From positions 992,001 to 1,056,000 of the forward strand of contig OZ176050.1 of the NCBI GenBank assembly GCA_964247055.1: a stretch of DNA of 64,000 nucleotides, given 5' to 3'. Every line of letters begins with the position of its first letter. Position 1 is the first letter of the stretch. Made by a program: the position numbers and the translations under genes. Origin of the DNA: Paragordius varius (Eukaryota > Nematomorpha). The notes beneath the pieces were generated by a model that saw only the letters and a list, made by a program, of their open reading frames with translations, made no database searches and was not told where the DNA came from. Below, piece by piece: positions 1 through 12,405 of this stretch.

Positions 1-67
1 AATCCAAATTTGATCATGTGATGTCGCCATAATTTTTTTGGGTAGCCCTATGGTAGTTCCATCATCA

Positions 68-84
68 CCCCAAATACTTTGGGG
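68..84. other. Short perfect hairpin in monomer
   Basis: CCCCAAATACTTTGGGG has 7-bp perfect arms (CCCCAAA and TTTGGGG) around a 3-base loop. It is present in types M1, M5, M10 and M14. A TAT-loop version, equally perfect, lies at 2827-2843 in type M17 and in its relatives. Other monomer types carry TTTTTGAGATCGG, TTTTCGAGATCGG or TTGTCGAGATCGG at this place and cannot form the arm. The array therefore mixes hairpin-bearing and hairpin-less monomers. Function unknown. Confidence 0.9.
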
Positions 85-110
85 ATCGGACTATAAATGT
101 AATTTTTATG

Positions 111-134
111 AATTTTTTAAATATTTAAAAAATT
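111..134. other. 24-bp perfect A/T palindrome in monomer
   Basis: The half AATTTTTTAAAT (111-122) is followed directly by its exact reverse complement ATTTAAAAAATT (123-134), giving a loopless dyad of 24 bp made only of A and T. Most of the roughly 255 monomers keep it intact; the second copy is at 284-307. Some types break it by one or two bases, for example ATATGT (M13, M15), TTACATATT (near 26671, 28569 and 30638) and TATTAAAAAAA (after 42800). Loopless A/T dyads can extrude as cruciforms. Dyad symmetry has been proposed as a feature of centromeric satellites that lack CENP-B boxes. That role here is inference. Confidence 0.95.
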
Positions 135-162
135 TATTTTATACGATTTTAAAAATAAAAAT

Positions 163-220
163 GGCTACCTAAAATCCAAATTTGATCAGGTGATGTCGCC
201 ATAATTTTTTTTGGGTAGCC
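163..220. other. Inverted repeat spanning the monomer boundary
   Basis: GGCTACC at 163-169, at the end of one monomer, is the reverse complement of GGTAGCC at 214-220 in the next. Allowing one mismatch, the arms extend to 12 bases (GGCTACCTAAAA and TTTTGGGTAGCC). The mismatch would be a G-T wobble in a single strand. Some monomers near the right end of the array read TTTTAGGTAGCC, which makes the 12-base arms perfect, for example 34127-34138 with 34172-34183. The pair recurs once per monomer. Types with GGTAACCC in place of GGTAGCCC (from about 21245) lose it. Confidence 0.85.
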
Positions 221-335
221 CTATTGTAGTTCCATCATAACCCAAAATATTTTTGAGATCGGACTTTAAATGTAATTTTTATGAATTTTTTAAATATTTA
301 AAAAATTTATTTTATACGATTTTAAAAATAAAAAT

Positions 336-415
336 GGCTACCTAAAATCCAAATTTGATCAGGTGATGTCGCCATAATTTTTTTTTGGTAGCCCTATGGT
401 AGTTCCATCATCACC
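336..415. other. Two interlocked inverted repeats (example in monomer M3)
   Basis: The order is GGCTACC (336-342), GGTGATG (362-368), GGTAGCC (387-393), CATCACC (409-415). The first pairs with the third and the second with the fourth, so the two stems cross each other as in a pseudoknot. The loops between arms are about 40-45 bases. The arrangement recurs in most monomers that keep CATCACC; types reading CATCATAACC, CATCATACC or CATCATTACC lose the second pair. I see the symmetry directly; any structural or protein-binding role is inference. Confidence 0.75.
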
Positions 416-3103
416 CCAAATATTTTTGAGATCGGAGTAAAAATGTAATTTTTATGAATTTTTTAAATATTTAAAAAATTTATTTATACGATTTTAAAAA
501 TTAAAATGGCTACCTAAAATATAAATTTGATCAGGTGATGTCACTATAATATTTTTGGGTAGCCCTATGGTAGTTCCATCATCACCACAAATATTTTGGG
601 GATCGGACTATAAATGTAATTTTTATGAATTTTTTAAATATTTAAAAAATTTATTTTATACGATTTTAAAAATAAAAATGGCTACCTAAAATCCAAATTT
701 GATCAGGTGATGTCGCCATAATTTTTTTTGGGTAGCCCTATGGTAGTTCCATCATCACCCCAAATACTTTGGGGATCGGACTATAAATGTATTTTTTATG
801 AATTTTTTAAATATTTAAAAAATTTATTTTATACGATTTTAAAAATAAAAATGGCTACCTAAAATCCAAATTTGATCAGATGATGTCACCATAATTTTTT
901 TTGGGTAGCCCTATGGTAGTTTCATCATACCCCAAATATTTTCGAGATCGGAGTATAAATGTAATTTTTATGAATTTTTTAAATATTTAAAAAATTTATT
1001 TTCTACGATTTTAAAAATAAAAATGGCTACCTAAAATCCAAATATGATCAGGTGATGTCACCATAATTTTTTTTGGGTAGCCCTATGGTAGTTCCATCAT
1101 CACCCCAAATATTGTCGAGATCGGAGTATAAATGTAATTTTTTTGAATTTTTTAAATATTTAAAAAATTTATTTTATACGATTTTAAAAATAAAAATGGC
1201 TACCTAAAATCCAAATTTGATCAGGTGATGTCACCATAATTTTTTTTGGGTAGCCCTATGGTAGTTCCATCATCACACCAAATACTTTGGGGATCGGACT
1301 ATAAATGTAATTTTTAAGAATTTTTTAAATATTTAAAAAATTTATTTTATACGATTTTAAAAATAAAAATGGCTACCTAAAATCCAAATTTGATCAGGTG
1401 ATGTCACCATAATTTTTTTTGGGTAGCCCTATGGTAGTTCCATCATTACCCCAAATATTTTCGAGATCCGAGTATAAATGTAATTTTTATAAATTTTTTA
1501 AATATTTAAAAAATTTATTTTATAAGATTTTAAAAATAAAAATGGCTACCTAAAATCCAAATTTGATCAGGTGATGTCGCCATAATTTTTTTGGGTAGCC
1601 CTATGGTAGTTCCATCATCACCCCAAATACTTTGGGGATCGGACTATAAATGTAATTTTTATGAATTTTTTAAATATTTAAAAAATTTATTTTATACGAT
1701 TTTAAAAATAAAAATGGCTACCTAAAATCCAAATTTGATCAGATGATGTCGCCATAATTTTTTTTGGGTAGCCCTATAGTAGTTCCATCATCACCCCAAA
1801 TATTTTTGAGATCGGAGTATAAATGTAATTTTTATGAATTTTTTAAATATTTAAAAAATTTATTTTATACGATTTTAAAAATAAAAATGGCTACCTAAAA
1901 TCCAAATTTGATCAGGTGATGTCACCATAATTTATTTGGGTAGCCCTATAGTAGTTCCATCATCACCCCAAATATTTTTGAGATCGGAGTATAAATGTAA
2001 TTTTTATGAATTTTTTAAATATTTAAAAAATTTATTTTATACGATTTTAAAAATAAAAATGGCTACCTAAAATCCAAATTTGATCAGGTGATGTCGCCAT
2101 AATTTTTTTTGGGTAGCCCTATGGTAGTTCCATCGTAACCCCAAATATTTTTGAGATCGGACTTTAAATGTAATTTTTATGAATTTTTTAAATATGTAAA
2201 AAATGTATTTTCTACGATTTTAAAAATAAAAATGGCTACCTAAAATCCAAATTTGATCAGGTGATGTCGCCATAATTTTTTAAGGGTAGCCCTATGGTAA
2301 CCATCATCACCCCAAATACTTTGGGGATCGGACTATAAATGTATTTTTTATGAATTTTTTAAATATTTAAAAAATTTATTTTATACGATTTTAAAAATAA
2401 AAATGGCTACCTAAAATCCAAATTTGATCAGATGATGTCACCATAATTTTTTTTGGGTAGCCCTATGGTAGTTCCATCATACCCCAAATATTTTCGAGAT
2501 CGGAGTATAAATGTAATTTTTATGAATTTTTTAAATATGTAAAAAATTTATTTTCTACGATTTTAAAAATAAAAATGGCTACCTAAAATCCAAATTTGAT
2601 CAGGTGATGTCACCATAATTTTTTTTGGGTAGCCCTATGGTAGTTCCATCATCACCCCAAATATTGTCGAGATCGGAGTATAAATGTAATTTTTTTGAAT
2701 TTTTTAAATATTTAAAAAATTTATTTTATACGATTTTAAAAATAAAAATGGCTACCTAAAATCCAAATTTGATCAGGTGATGTCACTATAATTTTTTTGG
2801 GTAGCCCTATGGTAGTTCCATCATCACCCCAAATATTTTGGGGATCGGACTATAAATGTAATTTTTATGAATTTTTTAAATATTTAAAAAATTTATTTTA
2901 TACGATTTTAAAAATAAAAATGGCTACCTAAAATCCAAATTTGATCTGGTGATGTCACTATAATTTTTTTGGGTAGCCCTATGGTAGTTCCATCATCACC
3001 CCAAATATTTTGGGGATCGGACTATAAATGTAATTTTTATGAATTTTTTAAATATTTAAAAAATTTATTTTATACGATTTTAAAAATAAAAATGGCTACC
3101 TAA

Positions 3104-6100
3104 AATCCAAATTTGATCATGTGATGTCGCCATAATTTTTTTTGGGTAGCCCTATGGTAGTTCCATCATCACCCCAAATACTTTGGGGATCGGACTATAA
3201 ATGTAATTTTTATGAATTTTTTAAATATTTAAAAAATTTATTTTATACGATTTTAGAAATAAAAATGGCTGCCTAAAATCCAAATTTGATCAGGTGATGT
3301 CGCCATAATTTTTTTTTGGTAGCCCTATGGTAGTTCCATCATCACCCCAAATATTTTTGAGATCGGAGTAAAAATGTAATTTTTATGAATTTTTTAAATA
3401 TTTAAAAAATTTATTTATACGATTTTAAAAATAAAAATGGCTACCTAAAATATAAATTTGATCAGGTGATGTCACTATAATATTTTTGGGTAGCCCTATG
3501 GTAGTTCCATCATCACCACAAATATTTTGGGGATCGGACTATAAATGTAATTTTTATGAATTTTTTAAATATTTAAAAAATTTATTTTATACGATTTTAA
3601 AAATAAAAATGGCTACCTAAAATCCAAATTTGATCAGGTGATGTCGCCATAATTTTTTTTGGGTAGCCCTATGGTAGTTCCATCATCACCCCAAATACTT
3701 TGGGGATCGGACTATAAATGTATTTTTTATGAATTTTTTAAATATTTAAAAAATTTATTTTATACGATTTTAAAAATAAAAATGGCTACCTAAAATCCAA
3801 ATTTGATCAGATGATATCACCATAATTTTTTTTGGGTAGCCCTATGGTAGTTCCATCATACCCCAAATATTTTCGAGATCGGAGTATAAATGTAATTTTT
3901 ATGAATTTTTTAAATATTTAAAAAATTTATTTTATACGATTTTAAAAATAAAAATGGCTACCTAAAATCCAAATTTGATCAGGTGATGTCACTATAATTT
4001 TTTTGGGTAGCCCTATGGTAGTTCCATCATCACCCCAAATATTTTGGGGATCGGACTATAAATGTAATTTTTATGAATTTTTTAAATATTTAAAAAATTT
4101 ATTTTATACGATTTTAAAAATAAAAATGGCTACCTAAAATCCAAATTTGATCTGGTGATGTCACTATAATTTTTTTGGGTAGCCCTATGGTAGTTCCATC
4201 ATCACCCCAAATATTTTGGGGATCGGACTATAAATGTAATTTTTATGAATTTTTTAAATATTTAAAAAATTTATTTTATACGATTTTAAAAATAAAAATG
4301 ACTACCTAAAATCCAAATTTGATCATGTGATGTCGCCATAATTTTTTTTGGGTAGCCCTATGGTAGTTCCATCATCACCCCAAATACTTTGGGGATCGGA
4401 CTATAAATGTAATTTTTATGAATTTTTTAAATATTTAAAAAATTTATTTTATACGATTTTAAAAATAAAAATGGCTACCTAAAATCCAAATTTGATCAGG
4501 TGATGTCGCCATAATTTTTTTTGGGTAGCCCTATTGTAGTTCCATCATAACCCAAAATATTTTTGAGATCGGACTTTAAATGTAATTTTTATGAATTTTT
4601 TAAATATTTAAAAAATTTATTTTATACGATTTTAGAAATAAAAATGGCTACCTAAAATCCAAATTTGATCAGGTGATGTCACTATAATATTTTTGGGTAG
4701 CCCTATGGTAGTTCCATCATCACCACAAATATTTTGGGGATCGGACTATAAATGTAATTTTTATGAATTTTTTAAATATTTAAAAAATTTATTTTATACG
4801 ATTTTAAAAATAAAAATGGCTACCTAAAATCCAAATTTGATCAGGTGATGTCGCCATAATTTTTTTTGGGTAGCCCTATGGTAGTTCCATCATCACCCCA
4901 AATACTTTGGGGATCGGACTATAAATGTATTTTTTATGAATTTTTTAAATATTTAAAAAATTTATTTTATACGATTTTAAAAATAAAAATGGCTACCTAA
5001 AATCCAAATTTGATCAGATGATATCACCATAATTTTTTTTGGTAGCCCTATGGTAGTTCCATCATCACCCCAAATATTTTTGAGATCGGAGTAAAAATGT
5101 AATTTTTATGAATTTTTTAAATATTTAAAAAATTTATTTATACGATTTTAAAAATAAAAATGGCTACCTAAAATATAAATTTGATCAGGTGATGTCACTA
5201 TAATATTTTTGGGTAGCCCTATGGTAGTTCCATCATCACCACAAATATTTTGGGGATCGGACTATAAATGTAATTTTTATGAATTTTTTAAATATTTAAA
5301 AAATTTATTTTATACGATTTTAAAAATAAAAATGGCTACCTAAAATCCAAATTTGATCAGGTGATGTCGCCATAATTTTTTTTGGGTAGCCCTATGGTAG
5401 TTCCATCATCACCCCAAATACTTTGGGGATCGGACTATAAATGTATTTTTTATGAATTTTTTAAATATTTAAAAAATTTATTTTATACGATTTTAAAAAT
5501 AAAAATGGCTACCTAAAATCCAAATTTGATCAGATGATATCACCATAATTTTTTTTGGGTAGCCCTATGGTAGTTCCATCATACCCCAAATATTTTCGAG
5601 ATCGGAGTATAAATGTAATTTTTATGAATTTTTTAAATATTTAAAAAATTTATTTTATACGATTTTAAAAATAAAAATGGCTACCTAAAATCCAAATTTG
5701 ATCTGGTGATGTCACTATAATTTTTTTGGGTAGCCCTATGGTAGTTCCATCATCACCCCAAATATTTTGGGGATCGGACTATAAATGTAATTTTTATGAA
5801 TTTTTTAAATATTTAAAAAATTTATTTTATACGATTTTAAAAATAAAAATGACTACCTAAAATCCAAATTTGATCATGTGATGTCGCCATAATTTTTTTT
5901 GGGTAGCCCTATGGTAGTTCCATCATCACCCCAAATACTTTGGGGATCGGACTATAAATGTAATTTTTATGAATTTTTTAAATATTTAAAAAATTTATTT
6001 TATACGATTTTAAAAATAAAAATGGCTACCTAAAATCCAAATTTGATCAGGTGATGTCGCCATAATTTTTTTTGGGTAGCCCTGTTGTAGTTCCATCATA

Positions 6101-7751
6101 ACCCAAAATATTTTTGAGATCGGACTTTAAATGTATTTATGAATTTTTTAAATATTTAAAAAATTTATTTTATACGATTTTAGAAATAAAAATGGCTACC
6201 TAAAATCCAAATTTGATCAGGTGATGTCGCCATAATTTTTTTTGGTAGCCCTATGGTAGTTCCATCATCACCTCAAATATTTTTGAGATCGGAGTAAAAA
6301 GGTAATTTTTATGAATTTTTTAAATATTTAAAAAATTTATTTATACGATTTTAAAAATAAAAATGGCTACCTAAAATATAAATTTGATCAGGTGATGTCA
6401 CTATAATATTTTTGGGTAGCCCTATGGTAGTTCCATCATCACCACAAATATTTTGGGGATCGGACTATAAATGTAATTTTTATGAATTTTTTAAATATTT
6501 AAAAAATTTATTTTATACGATTTTAAAAATAAAAATGGCTACCTAAAATCCAAATTTGATCAGGTGATGTCGCCATAATTTTTTTTGGATAGCCCTATGG
6601 TAACCATCATCACCCCAAATACTTTGGGGATCGGACTATAAATGTATTTTTTATGAATTTTTTAAATATTTAAAAAATTTATTTTATACGATTTTAAAAA
6701 TAAAAATGGCTACCTAAAATCCAAATTTGATCAGATGATGTCACCATAATTTTTTTTGGGTAGCCCTATGGTAGTTCCATCATACCCCAAATATTTTCGA
6801 GATCGGAGTATAAATGTAATTTTTATGAATTTTTTAAATATGTAAAAAATTTATTTTCTACGATTTTAAAAATAAAAATGGCTACCTAAAATCCAAATTT
6901 GATCAGGTGATGTCACCATATTTTTTTTTGGGTAGCCCTATGGTAGTTCCATCATCACCCCAAATATTGTCGAGATCGGAGTATAAATGTAATTTTTTTG
7001 AATTTTTTAAATATTTAAAAAATTTATTTTATACGATTTTAAAAATAAAAATGGCTACCTAAAATCCAAATTTGATCAGGTGATGTCAGCATAATTTTTT
7101 TTGGGTAGCCCTATGGTAGTTCCATCATCACACCAAATACTTTGGGGATCGGACTATAAATGTAATTTTTAAGAATTTTTTAAATATTTAAAAAATTTAT
7201 TTTATACGATTTTAAAAATAAAAATGGCTACCTAAAATCCAAATTTGATCAGGTGATGTCACCATAATTTTTTTGGGTAGCCCTATGGTAGTTCCATCAT
7301 CACCCCAAATATTTTCAAGATCGGTGTATAAATGTAATTTTTATGAATTTTTTAAATATTTAAAAAATTTATTTTATACGATTTTAAAAATAAAAATGGC
7401 TACCTAAAATCCAAATTTGATCAGGTGATGTCACTATAATTTTTTTGGGTAGCCCTATGGTAGTTCCATCATCACCCCAAATATTTTGGGGATCGGACTA
7501 TAAATGTAATTTTTATGAATTTTTTAAATATTTAAAAAATTTATTTTATACGATTTTAAAAATAAAAATGGCTACCTAAAATCCAAATTTGATCTGGTGA
7601 TGTCACTATAATTTTTTTGGGTAGCCCTATGGTAGTTCCATCATCACCCTAAATATTTTGGGGATCGGACTATAAATGTAATTTTTATGAATTTTTTAAA
7701 TATTTAAAAAATTTATTTTCTACGATTTTAAAAATAAAAATGGCTACCTAA
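3104..7751. repeat. Rearranged HOR segment, 27 monomers
   Basis: Types from the M1-M18 key reappear here in shortened and repeated runs. By landmark variants I read M1, M3, M4, M5, M6, M17, M18, M1, M2, M4, M5, an M6/M3 chimera, M4, M5, M6, M18, M1, M2, M3, M4, an M5/M14 chimera, M15, M16, M8, a CAAGATCGGTG type, M17, M18. Every skip removes whole monomers, and M6 here carries its own change (GATGATATCACC). The total of 4648 bp equals 27 monomers. The pattern fits repeated unequal exchange or slippage within the older 18-monomer order. Confidence 0.75.
5001..5171. repeat. Chimeric monomer, M6 front and M3 back
   Basis: The first part reads GATCAGATGATATCACC, which marks M6. From TTTTTGGTAGCC on it reads as M3: a bare GGTAG without the third G, TTTTTGAGATCGGAGTAAAAATG, and the TTTATTTATACG deletion. 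The next monomer (from 5172) is M4, which normally follows M3. The switch therefore lies inside the monomer, within about 20 bases of the shared T run near 5031-5041. It is a visible product of recombination between two misaligned monomers. Confidence 0.8.
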
Positions 7752-10700
7752 AATCCAAATTTGATCATGTGATGTCGCCATAATTTTTTTGGGTAGCCCT
7801 ATGGTAGTTCCATCATCACCCCAAATACTTTGGGGATCGGACTATAAATGTAATTTTTATGAATTTTTTAAATATTTAAAAAATTTATTTTATACGATTT
7901 TAAAAATAAAAATGGCTACCTAAAATCCAAATTTGATCAGGTGATGTCGCCATAATTTTTTTTGGGTAGCCCTATTGTAGTTCCATCATAACCCAAAATA
8001 TTTTTGAGATCGGACTTTAAATGTAATTTTTATGAATTTTTTAAATATTTAAAAAATTTATTTTATACGATTTTAAAAATAAAAATGGCTACCTAAAATC
8101 CAAATTTGATCAAGTGATGTCGCCATAATTTTTTTTTGGTAGCCCTATGGTAGTTCCATCATCACCCCAAATATTTTTGAGATCGGAGTAAAAATGTAAT
8201 TTTTATGAATTTTTTAAATATTTAAAAAATTTATTTATACGATTTTAAAAATTAAAATGGCTACCTAAAATATAAATTTGATCAGGTGATGTCACTATAA
8301 TATTTTTGGGTAGCCCTATGGTAGTTCCATCATCACCACAAATATTTTGGGGATCGGACTATAAATGTAATTTTTATGAATTTTTTAAATATTTAAAAAA
8401 TTTATTTTATACGATTTTAAAAATAAAAATGGCTACCTAAAATCCAAATTTGATCAGGTGATGTCGCCATAATTTTTTTTGGGTAGCCCTATGGTAGTTC
8501 AATCATCACCCCAAATACTTTGGGGATCGGACTATAAATGTATTTTTTATGAATTTTTTAAATATTTAAAAAATTTATTTTATACGATTTTAAAAATAAA
8601 AATGGCTACCTAAAATCCAAATTTGATCAGATGATGTCACCATAATTTTTTTTGGGTAGCCCTATGGTAGTTTCATCATACCCCAAATATTTTCGAGATC
8701 GGAGTATAAATGTAATTTTTATGAATTTTTTAAATATTTAAAAAATTTATTTTCTACGATTTTAAAAATAAAAATGGCTACCTAAAATCCAAATATGATC
8801 AGGTGATGTCACCATAATTTTTTTTGGGTAGCCCTATGGTAGTTCCATCATCACCCCAAATATTGTCGAGATCGGAGTATAAATGTAATTTTTTTGAATT
8901 TTTTAAATATTTAAAAAATTTATTTTATACGATTTTAAAAATAAAAATGGCTACCTAAAATCCAAATTTGATCAGGTGATGTCACCATAATTTTTTTTGG
9001 GTAGCCCTATGGTAGTTCCATCATCACACCAAATACTTTGGGGATCGGACTATAAATGTAATTTTTAAGAATTTTTTAAATATTTAAAAAATTTATTTTA
9101 TACGATTTTAAAAATAAAAATGGCTACCTAAAATCCAAATTTGATCAGGTGATGTCACCATAATTTTTTTTGGGTAGCCCTATGGTAGTTCCATCATTAC
9201 CCCAAATATTTTCGAGATCGGAGTATAAATGTAATTTTTATAAATTTTTTAAATATTTAAAAAATTTATTTTATAAGATTTTAAAAATAAAAATGGCTAC
9301 CTAAAATCCAAATTTGATCAGGTGATGTCGCCATAATTTTTTTGGGTAGCCCTATGGTAGTTCCATCATCACCCCAAATACTTTGGGGATCGGACTATAA
9401 ATGTAATTTTTATGAATTTTTTAAATATTTAAAAAATTTATTTTATACGATTTTAAAAATAAAAATGGCTACCTAAAATCCAAATTTGATCAGGTGATGT
9501 CGCCATAATTTTTTTTGGGTAGCCCTATAGTAGTTCCATCATCACCCCAAATATTTTTGAGATCGGAGTATAAATGTAATTTTTATGAATTTTTTAAATA
9601 TTTAAAAAATTTATTTTATACGATTTTAAAAATAAAAATGGCTACCTAAAATCCAAATTTGATCAGGTGATGTCACCATAATTTATTTGGGTAGCCCTAT
9701 AGTAGTTCCATCATCACCCCAAATATTTTTGAGATCGGAGTATAAATGTAATTTTTATGAATTTTTTAAATATTTAAAAAATTTATTTTATACGATTTTA
9801 AAAATAAAAATGGCTACCTAAAATCCAAATTTGATCAGGTGATGTCGCCATAATTTTTTTTGGGTAGCCCTATGGTAGTTCCATCGTAACCCCAAATATT
9901 TTTGAGATCGGACTTTAAATGTAATTTTTATGAATTTTTTAAATATGTAAAAAATGTATTTTCTACGATTTTAAAAATAAAAATGGCTACCTAAAATCCA
10001 AATTTGATCAGGTGATGTCGCCATAATTTTTTAAGGGTAGCCCTATGGTAACCATCATCACCCCAAATACTTTGGGGATCGGACTATAAATGTATTTTTT
10101 ATGAATTTTTTAAATATTTAAAAAATTTATTTTATACGATTTTAAAAATAAAAATGGCTACCTAAAATCCAAATTTGATCAGGTGATGTCACCATAATTT
10201 ATTTGGGTAGCCCTATAGTAGTTCCATCATCACCCCAAATATTTTTGAGATCGGAGTATAAATGTAATTTTTATGAATTTTTTAAATATTTAAAAAATTT
10301 ATTTTATACGATTTTAAAAATAAAAATGGCTACCTAAAATCCAAATTTGATCAGGTGATGTCGCCATAATTTTTTTTGGGTAGCCCTATGGTAGTTCCAT
10401 CGTAACCCCAAATATTTTTGAGATCGGACTTTAAATGTAATTTTTATGAATTTTTTAAATATGTAAAAAATGTATTTTCTACGATTTTAAAAATAAAAAT
10501 GGCTACCTAAAATCCAAATTTGATCAGGTGATGTCGCCATAATTTTTTAAGGGTAGCCCTATGGTAACCATCATCACCCCAAATACTTTGGGGATCGGAC
10601 TATAAATGTATTTTTTATGAATTTTTTAAATATTTAAAAAATTTATTTTATACGATTTTAAAAATAAAAATGGCTACCTAAAATCCAAATTTGATCAGAT

Positions 10701-12405
10701 GATGTCACCATAATTTTTTTTGGGTAGCCCTATGGTAGTTCCATCATACCCCAAATATTTTCGAGATCGGAGTATAAATGTAATTTTTATGAATTTTTTA
10801 AATATGTAAAAAATTTATTTTCTACGATTTTAAAAATAAAAATGGCTACCTAAAATCCAAATTTGATCAGGTGATGTCACCATATTTTTTTTTGGGTAGC
10901 CCTATGGTAGTTCCATCATCACCCCAAATATTGTCGAGATCGGAGTATAAATGTAATTTTTTTGAATTTTTTAAATATTTAAAAAATTTATTTTATACGA
11001 TTTTAAAAATAAAAATGGCTACCTAAAATCCAAATTTGATCAGGTGATGTCACCATAATTTTTTTTGGGTAGCCCTATGGTAGTTCCATCATCACACCAA
11101 ATACTTTGGGGATCGGACTATAAATGTAATTTTTAAGAATATTTTAAATATTTAAAAAATTTATTTTATACGATTTTAAAAATAAAAATGGCTACCTAAA
11201 ATCCAAATTTGATCAGGTGATGTCACCATAATTTTTTTTGGGTAGCCCTATGGTAGTTCCATCATCACCCCAAATATTTTCAAGATCGGTGTATAAATGT
11301 AATTTTTATGAATTTTTTAAATATTTAAAAAATTTATTTTATAAGATTTTAAAAATAAAAATGGCTACCTAAAATCCAAATTTGATCAGATGATGTCACC
11401 ATAATTTTTTTTGGGTAGCCCTATGGTAGTTCCATCATACCCCAAATATTTTCGAGATCGGAGTATAAATGTAATTTTTATGAATTTTTTAAATATGTAA
11501 AAAATTTATTTTCTACGATTTTAAAAATAAAAATGGCTACCTAAAATCCAAATTTGATCAGGTGATGTCACCATATTTTTTTTTGGGTAGCCCTATGGTA
11601 GTTCCATCATCACCCCAAATATTGTCGAGATCGGAGTATAAATGTAATTTTTTTGAATTTTTTAAATATTTAAAAAATTTATTTTATACGATTTTAAAAA
11701 TAAAAATGGCTACCTAAAATCCAAATTTGATCAGGTGATGTCAGCATAATTTTTTTTGGGTAGCCCTATGGTAGTTCCATCATCACACCAAATACTTTGG
11801 GGATCGGACTATAAATGTAATTTTTAAGAATTTTTTAAATATTTAAAAAATTTATTTTATACGATTTTAAAAATAAAAATGGCTACCTAAAATCCAAATT
11901 TGATCAGGTGATGTCACCATAATTTTTTTGGGTAGCCCTATGGTAGTTCCATCATCACCCCAAATATTTTCAAGATCGGTGTATAAATGTAATTTTTATG
12001 AATTTTAAATATTTAAAAAAATTTATTTTATACGATTTTAAAAATAAAAATGGCTACCTAAAATCCAAATTTGATCAGGTGATGTCACTATAATTTTTTT
12101 GGGTAGCCCTATGGTAGTTCCATCATCACCCCAAATATTTTGGGGATCGGACTATAAATGTAATTTTTATGAATTTTTTAAATATTTAAAAAATTTATTT
12201 TATACGATTTTAAAAATAAAAATGGCTACCTAAAATCCAAATTTGATCTGGTGATGTCACTATAATTTTTTTGGGTAGCCCTATGGTAGTTCCATCATCA
12301 CCCTAAATATTTTGGGGATCGGACTATAAATGTAATTTTTATGAATTTTTTAAATATTTAAAAAATTTATTTTATACGATTTTAAAAATAAAAATGGCTA
12401 CCTAA
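7752..12405. repeat. HOR segment, 27 monomers, second copy of the 14-monomer block
   Basis: 7752-10165 repeats the M1-M14 order of 1-2414 with exactly the same length, 2414 bp, and few substitutions (for example GATCAAGTG in M3). A three-monomer duplication follows (10166-10681), then M15, M16, M8, a CAAGATCGGTG type, a second M15, M16, M8, CAAGATCGGTG run, M17 and M18. The segment ends where M1 starts again at 12406. An AT-rich indel sits near 12005, where the usual A/T palindrome is altered. Confidence 0.8.
10166..10681. repeat. Tandem duplication of monomers M12-M14 (516 bp)
   Basis: These 516 bp repeat 9650-10165, including the rare markers AATTTATTTGGG with CTATAGTAG, CATCGTAACC with AAAATGTATTTTC, and TTTTTTAAGGGTAGCC with GGTAACCATC. 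The block is single in the copies at 1899-2414 and in 12406-14819. It is therefore a recent local duplication of exactly three monomers. Confidence 0.85.

Larger units (their letters stand above)
1..172. repeat. Reference satellite monomer (type M1)
   Basis: This is the first complete monomer and a useful reference copy. In order it has AATCCAAATTTGATCATG (1-18; most other types read GATCAGG), GTCGCC (24-29), a T run, GGTAGCC (41-47), CCATCATCACCCC, a 17-bp hairpin (68-84), GATCGGA, a 24-bp A/T palindrome (111-134), TTTATTTTATACG, an A-rich stretch and ATGGCTACC (161-169). The GATCATG variant marks type M1. Further M1 copies start at 3104, 4310, 5861, 7752, 12406 and 16372. The intervals are 3103, 1206, 1551, 1891, 4654 and 3966 bp, which fit 18, 7, 9, 11, 27 and 23 monomers. 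This makes M1 a good landmark for reading the higher-order structure. Confidence 0.95.
1..3103. repeat. 18-monomer higher-order repeat unit (types M1-M18)
   Basis: Eighteen distinguishable monomers fill 3103 bp before the next M1 at 3104. Diagnostic variants: M2 CTATTGTAG with CATAACCC; M3 a bare TTTTGGTAG and GGAGTAAAAATG; M4 starts AATATAAATTTG and has CACCACAAAT; M6 GATCAGATG with TTTCATCATACC; M7 AATATGATC and TTGTCGAG; M8 CACACC and TTTTTAAGAAT; M9 CATTACC and TTATAAGAT; M12 AATTTATTTGGG with CTATAGTAG; M13 CATCGTAACC; M14 TTTTTTAAGGG with GGTAACCATC, which lacks GTTC; M18 GATCTGG. The first fourteen (1-2414) recur unchanged in order at 7752-10165 and 12406-14819. Use this unit as the key for the entries that follow. 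Confidence 0.85.

Noticed and set aside
950..970. CENP-B box at TTTTCGAGATCGGAG
   Set aside because: The core needs TTCG, four bases, A, two bases, CGGG. Here the A is replaced and CGGG is absent, so it does not match.
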